From NCBI GenBank assembly GCA_963969365.1, contig OZ017752.1, positions 1,860,001-1,924,000 of the forward strand: a stretch of 64,000 bases of DNA, read 5' to 3'. The DNA comes from Asterochloris sp. CNOR1 (Eukaryota > Chlorophyta > Trebouxiophyceae > Trebouxiales > Trebouxiaceae). Below the pieces are notes generated by a model. The model did no database searches. It saw only the letters and a program-made list of their open reading frames with translations, and was not told the origin of the DNA. Positions 10,143 through 23,700 of this stretch are shown one piece after another; position 1 is the stretch's first letter, and every line of letters begins with the position of its first letter. A program made the position numbers and the translations under genes.

Positions 10143-11162
10143 TCAGATGGGCTCATACTTTTCATCCTCGCCATAGTTTGTGGCATACACGGGGGGCTCA
10201 ACGCGTGCGTCCTGCTGACTGGGCTGCGTCAGGTACACCTTGGAGGGGTCACTGGGGTCCACAAACCTGCAGGCAGATGTTTGAGTGAGCAAATGGCACA
10301 TGCTGGGCAGGAGCAAGTGATCATGAAAAGTCATCAGAAGCCACTCACGCTGTGGCCACCAGTGAGGACGGCGGCGCACTAGGCTGCGGTGCTGCGCTGG
10401 GCTGCGGCTGGTGATGCCTCCAGAACTCCAGCAGTCTGAAGAACAGGGGCAGGAAGGTGCCGACACCTGCAGGTTGGGATGCGGTTGAGCATCCAGAGCA
10501 GGACTGGCAGCAGCACAGGCAGCAACTTCCTGGACAGTGTGTGACATGTGGCCCACCTCCCTCCTTAAAGTACATGGCAAAGGAGTGGGGAGGCAGGCTG
10601 CCAGAAGGCCCTCCCTGGGGCTGTGCAGGCCAGCACTGCCCTGCAGCACGGAGCAGGCCTTCCTGTGGACCACACCATGATGCAAGCTCAGCTGTTGCAA
10701 TGCATGGCAAGTGTGCACAGGACTTGCCTGCAAGGTTGTTGCAGGCAAAGATGGGCTGGTTGAACTTCTCACGGATGATGTAAGCCAGCGGGAGGTCAAA
10801 TGCTGCCAGTCCTGCATGATGTAGCCTGGTCAGCTGCCGAGGGCGGCCAGCCTGAGCTGTACTGGGCTGCACTTGCCTGATTCATCTGAATTGTTTGCCA
10901 CAAACACCAGCCTCATGGAAGTGAGAAACAAGACTCCACGGGTGGACCACCTGGAGAGGGGCATGGTGCCGAGGAGTGATTGACGCCTGTTTTTGCAGCC
11001 CAGGGCATGTTGCGAGTGCTTGACAGCTCACTTGCTGCCTCGTGTTTGCACCCCATCAAGGCCGATGTCCACTCCATCCCTTTTGATGGCCAGCCACTCA
11101 TGAGCAAACAGGGCTGGCATCAGGCCCTCTGGGGACTGGAACAGTGTTGGGTTTGCTGACAT
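10143..11162 (-). CDS. WBP2-like GRAM-domain protein
   Basis: WW-domain-binding protein 2 family; GRAM domain of the PH fold, role in plants and algae unclear. Six exons with consistent phases: M at 11162 (PTLFQSPEGLMPAL), then WSTRGVLFLTSMRLVFVANN, then FDLPLAYIIREKFNQPIFAC, then HSFAMYFKEGG, then VGTFLPLFFRLLEF, then a tail DPSDPSKVYLTQPSQ ending EDEKYEPI. The blocks match human WBP2 in order (VYLTPYRVIFL, FYLMKDCEIKQPVFGAN, YKLTF, EFGQRML, DPSNPHNVYMP). The PPxY motifs of animal WBP2 are not seen; only a Pro-rich stretch and PPVYA remain. Introns two and three appear to start with GC (TCAG|GCAAGT and GCAG|GCAAGT). It shares a 133-bp upstream region with lipoyl synthase. Confidence 0.8.
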
Positions 11163-11295
11163 GCCTGGCAGGCTGCAGCTGCTTGAAGTCAAGCCTTCGT
11201 GTGGGCACCAAGTTGCTGCCAGGGGGAATATGAATTTTGTACTCCACTGCCCGCCCCAGCCACGTTCAGCAGGTTCTCGGGACAAGTGATCCGTA
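11163..11295. promoter_or_regulatory. Probable bidirectional promoter, WBP2-like / lipoyl synthase
   Basis: Only 133 bp separate the two facing start codons, so both promoters or 5' leaders must overlap here or extend into the genes. No TATA box or known motif is recognised. Confidence 0.35.
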
Positions 11296-14102
11296 ATGTC
11301 AGCCCGTGGCTTGAACGCAGTCACCAACAGGGCGCTGCTGCAGGCAGAAAGCTATGCCAGGCAGCTATCCCACCACTTTGCTTCCTCTTCTGCAGCAGCC
11401 CCTGCTCACGAGAGGGCTGTGCCCACCAGCAATGCAGCAGTGGAGGCTCTGAGGCAGAAGCTGGCTGAGGGTAAGTCAGCAGACCAGCAACCACCCCGTG
11501 GCTGCCCAGCTGGTGGCTTGCCTGTCGCTGCAGCTGCTGACATTTATCACTCCTATTTGCAGGCCCCAATCTGGGCGAGTTTGCAGCAGGAATTCTTGAG
11601 GCTGGCGAGTACTCTGTGCACGCACCGAGCTGGAAAGTGAGCCCAGCAATTCACTGCTGGGTCTAGCAGCATCTCTTTCAACATATGGAATCCTTTTGAA
11701 CGTGCTGTCAGCACCTTGGATGTTCAAGGCAGTCTTCATCAATGTGGTTTCTTGCATTCTGCAGCAACGCAGCGAATGGTGCTTGACTGGCGTATCACCC
11801 ACTGCTACAGGAGAAGGTCCGCAAGCCAGACTGGCTGAAGCGGATTGTGCCAGGCGGCGACAACTACACCCACATCAAGTCCAAGCTCAGGGAGCTCAAG
11901 CTGCACACAGTCTGTGAGGAGGCCAGGTGTCCCAACATTGGTAAGCCCGGGAGTGTCTTGTAGATTTTTGAGGATGCCTTCTAGCTGCATATTTAGAGGA
12001 TGTTACATTGCTCACAACGAAGTCGCCCACGTTGCTGCTGCAGTGGCAGACGGGTGTCGTGATTTGATCAAGTCACCCCCAGTTTTTCGGACCAGCCGCT
12101 TCCCTTTTGGGCTTGCTTGACTGCGCCTCTGCTTCGTGCTGTCCTGCTCCTTCGCCACCAGGGGCTGTTGCGCATGGCCTCCAAGCATTGTCTGCAACAT
12201 AAGCTCTGAATCTGACACATCTCATGAAATCAGACACCAAGGGAAGGACCCTGCGCTGCTGGTGCTGCCTTGAAGCACACTGTCGATGTTGCCCTGCGCG
12301 GAACACAGCAGGGGCTAACCAGCTGCTCTGTGCCCCTGCAGGGCTGACTGGCTGCTAGGCTGCCAGTTGGGACCAGGCAGCTGCCTGTTGTCGGGCTCCA
12401 TCAGCGCATTGCTCCCTGTTCCCTTGCAGGCGAGTGCTGGGGCGGGGGTGAGGACCAGACCGCCACTGCCACCATCATGCTGATGGGGGACACCTGCACC
12501 CGCGGGTGCCGCTTCTGTGCGGTCAAGACCTCTAGGACGCCTGCGCCGCTGGACCCAGATGAGCCCATGAATACGGCCAAGGCAGTGGCAGACTGGGGCA
12601 TCGACTACGTGGTGCTAACCTCTGTGGACCGAGACGATCTGCCTGATGGCGGAGCAGCCCATATTGCAGGCAAGGCATGATGCTTGTGCATCTGTACTCT
12701 TGTGGGTCTGACTGTCAGGCTGGTCGGGTTCAACCTGCCTGGTATCGGACTGGCCAAAAATAGCAGGTTCAGCAGCGGTATATTGTCCACCTGCTTTGAA
12801 ACGAGGCCAGCCTGAGCCCAGGCAAGGGAGCCTGGCCATTTGGGTTGTAAGGGGTGGCATCTGCAACTGTGCCCAGCATTACATACACTGCCTGAAACTC
12901 CACACTCCTATGTGCTGATGCCTGTCTTGAATGTACTGCCTACAGAGACCATCAGGAAGCTGAAGGAGCAGACCAACCACAGGCTCCTGGTGGAGGCACT
13001 GGTGCCAGACTTTGCTGGAAACACAGAAGCCATCAAGCATGTGGCCCAGAGTGGACTTGATGTCTATGCCCACAACATTGAGACGGTGAGCAGGAGCAGC
13101 CTGGGCAGCAGGCAGGGAGTCAGGTCACAACTTGAGGAGTGAGCTGACAAAGAGGCCTGGCATTGTCGCAAGCAAGCGCTTTGCTGCCAAGGGCTGCAAG
13201 GTGGCTCTCCTCAGGTTTCGCACTGCCTGAGCGGTAAGCATCTATGACAGCACACTGCTCAAGCAGCTTGTTCCCAGCGCGATTTGGATGGATGCATATG
13301 TGCAGGTCTTGCCTTTTGGCTATAAGCAGCCCGAAAGGCTATTGATGGCCTGTTTTACTGTGCCTGCAGGTGCAGCGTCTGCAGGGGCTGGTGCGCGACC
13401 GCAGAGCTGCCTGGCAGCAGTCGCTGTCAGCGCTGCAGCTGGCCAAGGACAGTGGAGCGCGCTTTACCAAGTCCAGCATCATGCTGGGCTGTGGGGAGCA
13501 GCCACACGAGGTGCTGGCCACATTTAAGGCCCTCAGGGACCATGGTGAGTTGCTGCTTCCTCTACTGATTGGCAGGGTCCCCGCCAGACACATTGACTTG
13601 CCTGCTGGTAACCAATGGCAGCTGTGTTCAGGCTGGAAGGGGTGTGGCTCTAGGACCATGCATGTTGGGTTGCCTCCTTGACAAATGTCTGGGCCCGCCC
13701 TGCAAACCATATGCCTTCCACTGGAGGGTTGTCTGCAAGACCAAAGCGGTTTGGCATGCACTTCAACGGCTGCTGGTGCAGGTGTGGACGTTGTGACTCT
13801 AGGCCAGTATATGCGCCCAACAAAGCGTCACATGGCTGTGGCAGAGTATGTGACACCAGAGGCCTTTAAGGCGTTCCAGCAACAGGCAGAGGAAATGGGC
13901 TTTCTGTATGTTGCCTCTGGCCCCTTGGTGCGGTCGTCTTATAAAGCAGGTAAGCCAGAGTGCACTTGGTAGGTCTCATGCTTTTCTGCACAGCTGACAG
14001 TTGGCCTGAGCATACATGCATTTACATGCAGGGGAGTTTTTCTTGCAAAACATCCTGCGTGGGGGAGCCAATCAGGCAGAGGCAAAGCGGGCAACGGCTT
14101 GA
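11296..14102 (+). CDS. LIP1: Lipoyl synthase (radical SAM), probably mitochondrial
   Basis: Inserts two sulfurs into protein-bound octanoyl groups, making lipoyl cofactor for pyruvate and 2-oxoglutarate dehydrogenases and the glycine cleavage system. Eight or nine exons: 11296-11470, 11563-11636, 11811-11940, 12430-12669, 12946-13085, 13370-13544, 13782-13949 and 14032-14102. Both [4Fe-4S] motifs are present: [12 protein letters not shown] (auxiliary cluster) and CTRGCRFC (SAM cluster). Other family blocks: [74 protein letters not shown] and the C-terminal [11 protein letters not shown]. The N-terminus is rich in Ala, Arg and Ser with few acids, as in mitochondrial presequences; a plastid copy (LIP1p) is the alternative. 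The intron after 12669 starts with GC (CAG|GCAAGG), and splicing there restores HIAETIRKL. Confidence 0.95.
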
Positions 14103-14258
14103 TGCACTTTTTCTTGATTTCATGAGGAGAGTACAGCCCCAATGGGGAGATGTGTGCCTCTATGTTCATTTCATTTGTCTCAGAATTGCTCAGTAAGCTT
14201 ATTGATTATGAAATGGGCCAGGTGGGAAGCTTCCATGCCAGATGTTCAAACGCCTCTT

Positions 14259-17200
14259 CTACCTGCCTCTGCCACGGCCACGCCGGCGTGCAGGCTGAGG
14301 CTGCTCAGGCACTGGCAATACAGTGCCGCCTTCCAAATCTCCACCACCTTGCTGTTGCACCTGCTGCTGAACATCCAGGAACACCATCAGATCCCGCACC
14401 TGCAGCATACACCCTCTGAACTTGTACTGCTGCCAGGCAAAGTCTCTGCAGCATAGTTGCACAGCTGGCAGCAGGCGCAGTGGCTGCATGACTCTCACCT
14501 GCTCTTTAAGGCTGGCAATCTCTGCATCCTGCTCAATCACTCTGCACTTCTCCGCTGAGAGCATGTCCTTCCAATCCTTCTGGTTATTGAGCAGGTTGGA
14601 ACTGGTGGTCTTCAGGAAGTCTCTCTCCACCTGCAGCCTGTCCCGTTTGGCTGTGAGCTCAGCCTGCAGGTTGGCAGAGTGATAAATCCTGAGAGAAAGA
14701 GAGGCTCAGGCCACTGTTGCCTCATGCTGTGTGTAAAATTTCCAAAGTGGATGGAAAGGCTCATCTGCTTGTGCAACGTGACACAATGCCTCACAGCACT
14801 GTTGATTTTGCTGGTGTGATTTTGCTGCCCTGGGCTTCTGCAACTTGGGCCCCAGCCTCGACAGAGAAGTTGTGGCCCAGTGCATTCTTTGCCGGGCTGC
14901 TGCTGGCCAGGTCCTTCCAGTGCACAGCCTGGGCCCCATCTGCCCGACACGGGTGCTGCGTTCAATAGCCAGCCCTGTACTACCTTTGGTGTGCAGGACA
15001 ATGGTTGTGGGCGCTGGCGCCTTGCAGTGCATCCCTCACTTGCGGGACAGGGGTTGCCATGTGAGCAGGCGCTGCGCCCCTCAAATATCTTCACAGTTGT
15101 ATGAGCTGGAGGGCACCCGCTGTCGCAGTGCGCCCCTAAAGCACCTTACACCAGATTGTTTTGCTCCAGTCAGCATGCTTCTGCAGGCGCTATAAAACAG
15201 ACACAAGGGGACCTCTTCCAAGACCAATCAGGGGATTAGGTCTGGTGCTGCTTAGACAAGTGATGTGGATCTGAGCAAACAACAGCCCTGGTGGCGGGCG
15301 CATGTCTCACCACTTTGGCATCCAGCGCCTGCTTTGTGTTGTGCGCCGCTCTCTCAGAGGCCTTGCGCTGCTGCTCAGCCTCCCTCTTCTCTGCTAAAGC
15401 CTGCTCAGCTGCCAGCTGCAGTTTCTCAGCCTTGGCCTGCAGGGCCTTGACCTGGCATTGTGCCTGCTCTGCCTGCTCAGCCAGCTGGTCCTGCACAGTG
15501 CAATAGTGCAGGGTTATGCACAGGTGTGTTACATGGGGGATTATGGCATCCCATCAGCTGAGGTAGCTGGCGGCTGCCAATCACCAGTCGTACTCCCACC
15601 AGGCTGCAGTGGTGGGATCTGCTGGAGTGCTTGCACGCAGAGAATTGACTTTGGCAGAAGGACATAATATCTTTTACGGCAGGCCATTGAACAGCACAGA
15701 TGCAGCTCACAGCTGGCGAGCGACTGCTTCAAGCTGCTTGCAGTCATCTACACTTCTGTACCAGGGCAGGAAGGTGTTTCACCAGACATTGGCGTCACCT
15801 CCCAGAAATTGCGCATGCTCTCAGACTGCGACCACAGCAGCTGGTCTATCTGGCGGTCCATCTCGTCGCGCTTAGACTGCACTGCTGCCTGGACGAGCTC
15901 ATTCTCAGCAGGTGCCAGCTCAGCTCTGCACAGCAACATCAAGCATTGGCACAAGCCATGCTGCAGGAGCCAGGAGCTGCTGAGATCAGAGAGCTGAGAG
16001 GACAAGTGGTGTGACGCCAGCAAGAGCAGGTCCTCACAGAATCTGCACATGTGGGACAGGGCAACCCAAGCAGCATGCAGGGGCACAGGGTGGTCTGTGC
16101 TCATCTAGACAGGCAAGACTGGGCGACCCAAGCAGCGTGGCGGCAGAGGGCGGTCAACAGTCCGTTCTGACAGGCATAACAAGGCAAGGCAAGCAGTTCA
16201 CAGCGGGAAAGGGCAGCCAATGCTCAGTCTGCACTCTGGGGCTGAGCACCGCCAGCAGCATGCAGAGGCAGAGGGTGATTGATGGGAGGTCTGCACAGGC
16301 GGTGCTCAGCACAGAAGCAGAGGGGTGATGCGCACTCTGCGCAGTTCGCCTGTCAATGCAATCAGCTTGGAGACAGGGGGCCAAAGCTCACTCTCCACTG
16401 CTGGGCCCTGGCGATGGCACCTCCACCAGCTTGCCATCTGACTTGGACTGGACGAGGCGGTGCACATAGCCATCGCTGGCGTAGTCCCACACCTGTAGGG
16501 GCAGGGTGCAGCATTCAACACCATCCCTAAGACCTCCTAAACAACTCACAGACGCCAGCACACAGCGCTTCTCAAGCCAGCTGAGGCAGGCAGCAAATTC
16601 ATGCGCTGCAGGCATTGCTCCAGCCAGGCTGCTACCTCGCACCACAGGCACAGTCATTGTTGCACCAGGCAGCAGTCCTGCAGGCTGGTAGCATGCAAGC
16701 ACTTGCACAGGCTGAAGGCAGCGCTCTGTCAACACACTCCGGAGACATCACAGGCCGCAGTCAATGATCCACCCAGGCAGCAGTCCCCTGGCCTGGCAGC
16801 ATGCAAATTGCCTACCCTCTGTGTCTCCAGGTCCAGGGCATAGCAGTGCTGTGTCTCTCTCCAGTGTGCCACAGCATGCTTGGAGTGATACCTTCCACAG
16901 CCGATGTGGCCGCAGATGAGGCAGATCCACAAGTCCTGTAGCAAACCAGGCCACTCACGAATTGAACAGCGGCCAGGGAGACAGTCCAGGATGTCTTTCT
17001 GATGTGGCAGCTTTTGCTGCAGACCCCAATGCCGAGTGAAGCACGATGCCATCGGCAGCTCTCTGTCAATGGCTCCCGATGGTGCACCGAAGCTTGACGA
17101 TGTGCACTGGCCCGGCTGAGCAGCACAAGAGTGCCCCGTGTTGAGCTACCTGCTGCACTGCAGATGCCTGTCAGAACAAGCAGCAGCATGCAGACTGATT

Positions 17201-18777
17201 GGCGATGTGAGGAACTCCGCCCTTGCAACAGGGATGCTGCAGCTTGCCTGAGTGGAGCTGCAGCTGTTGCACTTGGACTGGTCATTGGATGACTGAGCAC
17301 AGTAGCGGCACACAGGGCACTTGGTGTCGCCCCAGCGCTGCAGGCACTCATTGTGGAAGCGGTGGTTGCAAACCTGCAAAAGTTGGCATAAATTGTGGGT
17401 GGAGCAGGAGATGCAGCTCATGTTGCTGGTTGTTGAGGGGACGCAATGCCGTGCTGAGTGTTTTGGACACAACAGGATGACAGCAGCACAGGCAGGGTGA
17501 ATCCCAGGAGCCAGTTCAGCTGGTAAAACAACCCCAGCACAGGTTTGAGAATTAGAAAAAGCAGCAAGAGTGAGCCTGACAGGCAGCAGCCCTGTCTACA
17601 GCTGCCCGGCAATGCACAGCTTGAGCTCACGGTGGTGACCACCCCACTGACGTGTTCGTCCAGCCGCTCCAGGCAGACGGGACAGGTGGGGAGTTCAGTC
17701 TGGCCTGCAGCCAGCAGCGTGGCACTGCAAGTTTGTTCTAGCCTGCAGCGGTAGCTGCCTGCAGCGGTAGCTGCAGAGACTTGAGCTGCAGCCATTAGGG
17801 CTCAGCCTAGCCACAGGCATGGACAGCAGCAACTTGCACTCAGCCTAGTCAGCCGTGGGCAGCAATAGCCTCTAGAGCCATGCCCTAGAGAGCTACAACT
17901 GCAGTCCAGAATTTCAACAGTAGGCCGGCAGTACAGGCGTTTATGATTAGGTGCCCCATGGCAGTCACCGGACTCTGTGAGCATTGCCGCAATGCGTTGC
18001 AAACCTGCTGGAGGTGGCAGGTGGGCGCTGGATGCGATGCCTGCTGTTGTGAGTGCCACATCCCTGACATATACCAGGCGGCAGCACACGTGCGGCTCCA
18101 AAGAGGAGAACTGCAGAACAGGCATGCTGCACTTCAGGTTCAATGCCTGGCCGCATGCACGTGAGATATGACGTTGAGCCCTGGCCTCTATGTGCCAGCT
18201 GCAAAACGTTGAGCATGACATGGACTACTGTGAATCACTCGCACATCATCTCATGCAGAGCAGCTGGCATCAGCCATGCATTAGCCTCGCTGAGCTTGCC
18301 AGTCCTCTCCAGGTCAGAAGGGCCAAAGACAAACCCAATGTGATCTGGGCACAGCAATGCCGGGTGTCTGATTGCTGGCAGGCCAGTCCAGCCTGCATCG
18401 TGATTCCTCTGGCAAGCCTGCTACTGTGCAATGAGTAGCACAGCAACACAGCACAGCCACCGTCCCATATGCAGCAAAGCAGCCTGCCTCTGCCACTGTG
18501 CATGGCCATATTGTCCATGTTGCAGCCATCCCGCAAGCATACGCACCGCTCTGTTGTTGAAGTCGATGTAGAACAGGTCTGCTGTGGGCCGGTCCTTGAA
18601 GCGCAACAGAACCAGGCACACAGACGACTCGTCGCTGCGTCGTACCAGGCGCATCTCGCGCACAGAGGGGAGGTAGCCCCCCACAAAAGCGCAGAAGTCT
18701 GCCACACACATACCAAGGGGCAGGGCCAGCACGCAGATGCGCTCGCTCCTGCCCTCCTGCAGGGTTTCAGGCAGCAT
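14259..18777 (-). CDS. BRAP2: BRAP2-type E3 ligase (RRM-like, RING, UBP zinc finger, coiled coil)
   Basis: BRCA1-associated protein 2 family; animal BRAP sequesters NLS proteins and regulates Ras signalling, and plant BRIZ1/2 act in germination. Order along the minus strand: RRM-like part ([39 protein letters not shown], then [15 protein letters not shown] near 18130-18060); RING ([19 protein letters not shown] at about 17690, then [21 protein letters not shown] at about 17370-17310); UBP finger ([20 protein letters not shown] at about 16930, then [20 protein letters not shown]); then several coiled-coil exons (15.9, 15.4 and 14.6 kb) and an Arg/Gly tail RRRGRGRGR before the stop at 14259. 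The domain set and order are complete. The region of about 100 residues before the RRM in relatives is missing, so a further 5' exon above 18777 is possible. Converges on lipoyl synthase. Confidence 0.88.
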
Positions 18778-19056
18778 GAGGTCAGCGAGCGGGGCGGCAA
18801 GCGAGTTGCGTGGCTAAGCCTTGCCAGATTGCTGTGCTGGGACAGGCCTTGTTGGTGTCAAGCAAGCAACAAGATCACCTTTGAGGCAGGCTTCAAGGCT
18901 GGAGACATGCAGCAGTGATGCAGCGGGAAAGAGGGCTGGCCCACCGGCAGCGCGTCCGGCCTGTGGCTCTCTGCATCTGCTCTGCTGGGGACCTGCCTGT
19001 ACAGATGAACTGTCCCTGTCAAATGCTCCACCCGTGGGTTGCCTGCACTGAGAGAA

Positions 19057-20452
19057 TCAGTGTTGCATCACCCAACTTTTGAAAGCCATTACTTTGGCTT
19101 TGCAGAGCTCTATATGAAGTGGCAGACCTGCTGAAAAGTCTATGTGATCCGCTTGCTCAGTGCTGGCAGCCTCTTGCTCTTCACGCTCTGCAAGGAATTC
19201 ACTGGCCAGCTTGCTTGAGCTGGAGGTGCTTCCCTCATGCATGCTCACACGCACATCGTACAGGCTGCTCATGCTGATTGGGATTTCAGCTGGGACCACC
19301 CCCCCGACATTTCCCTTGCTTTCTATTCGTTCAGGTGTTTGCAGCACAGCTGTTTGTAAGGTAACCTTGGCCAGGCACTGTCAAGTCCCGTACTGCTGGA
19401 ATGAAGATCGGCGCGGATAGTTGAAAAAGGCATGCTCATGTTGCTGCAAGCATGACGCGCTTTATCAAGGTTTGCAGTCCCTTCTTGCCACATCTTCTCA
19501 CCATCATCATTTTCAGCGTGTGCCATGGTTTGAGCCTGCTGGGCCTCTTTGGGGGCAGGTGCACCTGCTGTGCCCTCTCCATCAAGGGTCTGAGCTCATT
19601 GGTGATGCCTTCCCACGCCGTCATGGCTTTGGAAAAGCTACTGCCGAGACATAGCCTGCCAGCAAGCCTGGTAAGGCCATGTCAGGTGCATATTAGGTGC
19701 CAGGCAGCAGTTCCTGGGGACACAATAGCCTTGTCAGGAGAGTGTTGCTGCCAGCATCTGCAAATTCTAGCTGACGGCTCTGTGTAGCCTTGCTGTGAGA
19801 GCAGAGCGCCAGAGCCTGCCAGTACCTCCATTGCTGACTTGTGCTCTGCTCAAAGCGGGTTGCAGTCAGGACCAGGAACCAGGAACCTTCATCCTGCTGA
19901 TGTCCTTAGCTGCACAGCTACAGATGTGCACATATGCCTGTTGACCGCCCCATTGTGGGCCACCACATGAGGTTGCCTAGGATGCAGACCAGACCGTACT
20001 CTTTGTACCAGCTGGGGAGGGTGGTGTCAGGGGGCAGGCGCCCAAGTCCTCTCCAGACGGAGATTGATAGCAGACATCTGGTTGGCAGATGCCGCCCTCA
20101 CCTTTGGTCACGAAGGTGGTGTAGTCAGCAGCAAACTGATGCTGCATGTAACAAAGGGAATGCAGGCCTTCCGACCCAATTGCTGAGTGATTGCCCTTCT
20201 GGCGAGTGACTGCCTAGGCACAAGCCCCACGGAGGCAGGCAGTGCACTTACTGTGTCCCCCAGCAGCAGCAAGCCTAAGGTGCCTGGTAGCAGGGGCAAC
20301 CAGATGCTGGCCTGGCCTGCACCTGTCGCTGCATTGTTGACTCGCCATACCCTGGCTCTTCCTGGCTTGCAGCACATGCCTCCAACTTCCTTGGTGGGAA
20401 TTTCAGCTTCCCCTTGCCATGTGGCCTGGATGGTTTTTCTACCCACCAGCAA
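19057..20452 (-). CDS. Unrecognised multi-exon gene or genes
   Basis: Not recognised. Exon-like pieces on the minus strand: QASIWLPLLPGTLGLLLLGD (about 20315-20255, hydrophobic, before GTAAGT); FAADYTTFVTK (about 20137-20104, before GTGAGG); a piece near 20020-19930; AMTAWEGITNELRPLMERAQ (about 19640-19565), then AQTMAHAENDDGEKMWQEG; and a last exon VTLQTAVLQTPERIESKGN through ELCKAKVMAFKSWVMQH to the stop at 19057. The last 150 residues are acidic, Ser-rich and probably coiled. I could not prove one continuous frame through all pieces, so there may be two genes. It sits between BRAP2 and the Coa1-like gene, both of which start away from it. Confidence 0.3.
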
Positions 20453-20749
20453 TGCTGGGGGGTGACCAGCTCATGATTCCATCTCTTGATTGTGTTTCAG
20501 CAACAGCAGCTGGCACACTGCTGAATGCTACCAACATGCAGCATGGGATCTGCCTTAGCCACCTCAGAGCCTCTCAAGACTGCTGACCAGACTCACAGTC
20601 ACAGCCTGCTCAATGATTGCCAAGATAGATGAGGTGGGACGAGATGCCAGCTAGTCAACTCTGTGAGCTGGTCAAGGTCTGACACAAACAGGCAGCTTGG
20701 CCGACCCAGGCAATGCCATCAGAGCAACGTTGATGCTGTAGTTCAAGTC

Positions 20750-23700
20750 ATGAAGGCAGCCAGGCTGCTCAGAGCAGGGCTGCAAGGCTGCAAGGAGTTA
20801 TCGGTGCCATGCTCGCAGGCAGCACAGCAGGCTGCAGACAGCACACTGGCTGGCTTGGGCAGCGGCATTGCACCCAGAAGTGTAGGCAGGGCTGCCAGCT
20901 GGTGGGGCGGAGGATTTGCTTGCAGGGTGAGGGTCCAATGCCTTTCTAGTCCCAGCAGCCTCATCAGAAGCATGACTATGATGCTCCAAGAGGAGTCTGT
21001 ACTTCGTTGTGTGTCTGGCACTGCAGTTGCCGCCCTCTAAGACAAACTTGGCTTCTCCCTCAGGCCGGTGACCCTGCAGCACAAGCGCTGCTGGCAAGGG
21101 GCGACCAGGCATGCTGGCAAGGCCAGCAGGCATTGCATAGACAGGGGCTGGCCGCCCTGAATGGCCGGCGCCTCTTCAGCACAGAGCAACCCGGCATGGC
21201 CGACCGCCTGAAGAGTGCCCAGCAGACAGCGTCTAAGGTGCTGATGGCGCCAGGCAGGGCAGCCAACAGCATTCGCGAGTCTGCCAAAAGCACATCCCTG
21301 GTCGCTTACAATCAGCTGCCTGCACCTGTGAGTCTTTGCCTGACTTGGTCAGCATGCTTGCTGAGCACTGCAGCAAACCCGTCACATTGATCGCTGCTCT
21401 GTCAGAACGTACCTAGAGGCCCACACCCAGCTGCTTGCACCTAGTCCAGGGGGCCAATGATATGCTAGATAGCCGTTGACCATGCTACCGGGCTGAGGTG
21501 TGCCTGCCTTGATCCTGTCCATCAGGGGCCCTGTGCCACCTGCTGACTGCCTGTACCAGTGAGTCTGTGCGCGACCCTGTCAGCACACTCGCTGCCCAGA
21601 CAAGCACCCCTGCAGGAGACCCGTTGAGTTGCATGAGCAAGGCCTGCCTCGACACCATGTGTGCAACGCTGTGAGGTGTTTGCTGCCAGTTTGTTACCAC
21701 CTGTAGCCTTGCCTTAGCAATGTCGTTGGGAAGAAGTTTGCTCACCTGCTGCAGGCCCAGCGCTGGGTAAACGCAGTGTATAAGCCAGGGAGCCTGCAGA
21801 AGGCCATTGGCCTGCAGATTGAGGCCTTCTGGCATCGCCATGGCAACAAAGTGTTTGCTGCCCTGGGGGTTTTCGGCGTGTACTTGCTCTGGTCAGTCAT
21901 TACCGGTCCTTTGTCATCAACTTGCGGCTGCGCATGTGCTGCTGCTAGAGTCTTGGGGTGTACCCTTTTCGTTTGTTCCCGTCTGATGCGTCCTAGACCC
22001 AGCGAGCTGCTCCCCACATGCAGGAAGTTCATGTTTGGCATGACCTCAGTCTTTGTCAACCTGTCCGAGACCATGGCAGAGACTGGCTTCCTGGTGAGCA
22101 CATGCCAAGACCAGACCCGCTGTTGTGCATCGCAATGGCTGTCAGAACATGCTGCACTGCAGTGGCTGCTCAGAGAGGTAATTCTGCTCTTTCCAGGCAA
22201 ATGTCAACTATAGAATCTAAGTGCAGGCGCTGGCCGCTGCTATTGTGGCCTTCACCTTCCTGTACTTCCGGCGGCAGTACACCATCAGCCCCGAAGCAGT
22301 CTACAGGCAGGCCATGATCCGGCTGAACACCAGCCCAGGCGTGCTTGAGGTGCGCCTGCTCTGCTGGGCATCTCCAGTATGTAAGTGCTTGCTGAAGAAG
22401 TGCTGCTGGGCTGACTGAATTTACTGGCCTCTGTTGTGTAGCAGTCTAAGGCACCAGCCCAGCTTTGCATGCTCAGCACACTGTATGCAGACAGAGGCCT
22501 GCTACAGAAGTCTGTGTGTCTCGTAACACACAGGACAGCCTGCTGCGCTGCCAAGTATCATGTCAGTGGCAGATCAGGGCATGGGCTGTGCTGCTACCAG
22601 CCCTGTGTTGTGCAGAGCTGCCCCTCTGCTTGCACAGCCTCTTGCCGATCTGGGCGCTGCTGTGCGGCGTGGGTATGCTGGCACGCTGGCAGAGCTCGTT
22701 CATGGTCTGGCTGCAGGTCATGGGCGCTCCACTGGCTGGCTCGCCTGTGCGTGCGACTGTCACAGGGGGCGGCGGGCTGCGCCTGAAGGGCCTGCAGCCA
22801 GTGTGGCGGTCACGGCGGCTATACATGCTGTTCCCCTTGAAGGGCACGGAGAGGCGGGGCATTGTGTCCCTGGAAGCCAAGAAGCGTCAGGTGGGGCACT
22901 GCCTGGCTGCAGGGAAGGATGTCCCACCTTGTGCAGGGGGGACCGGAGGTTTTAGCCACAAAGGCCTCCAAGTGGGGCCACCCATCTGCGTGCCAGGCCT
23001 GCATCTGCAAGTTGGCTGAGGTCCGGCAGGCTCTGGCACTGGCTGGCTGCAGGGGCCAGGCCACAAGGAGTGCACAGCGTGACGGTGCTTGACAGTGATG
23101 GACGACTGACTTGACATTTCCAGGAGGCAAAGACAGTGCAGTAACCTCTCCTGGCATGCCACTGGATGCAACACAAGTACAAAAAGCCTGCTGCCACAGA
23201 GTGTGCCAGTTGTAGCAGCACACGCTGCTGCCTGCTGCAAGGTCACTCTTGCTGCCTCAGCCTGCCTCCTTTGGTCACTGCAGGGAAGATACAGCTTTAA
23301 GCTGCTGGCAGTAGACGTGCCTTCGGCTGTGGGCAGGCAGCAGCGCATCTTCCTGGAGGGCGACGAGAAGGGCTACTCCCGTGGCGGGATCATGGGGGAA
23401 CTGCGAGACCCTTTCATTCGGGTGGGCCTACTTTGCATCGATGCAATGACTGCATGTTGGCTGTAGCAGTGAGTTGGCTGCATCATGGTGAGGCTGCAGG
23501 GAGTCCTTGATCTAGGCTCTGCTCATGTGGCATGCACATGTCAACTAACGTAAACGGACATCACTGCAGAGCAATGGGAAATGGTCAGACTGCATGAGCA
23601 CTGCATTGCATAGTCTGCATGTACTGCCTGCAGGTGCAACGTGCAGAGCGGCCTCATCTGCAGGCCCGTGCCTGCAGGTCTTACCGCTTTGCCCTGCCTG

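Noticed and set aside
17738-17775. Short direct repeat GCCTGCAGCGGTAGCT in the BRAP2 RING region
   Set aside because: Real two-copy repeat, but short; it may be another small junction duplication and adds nothing certain.
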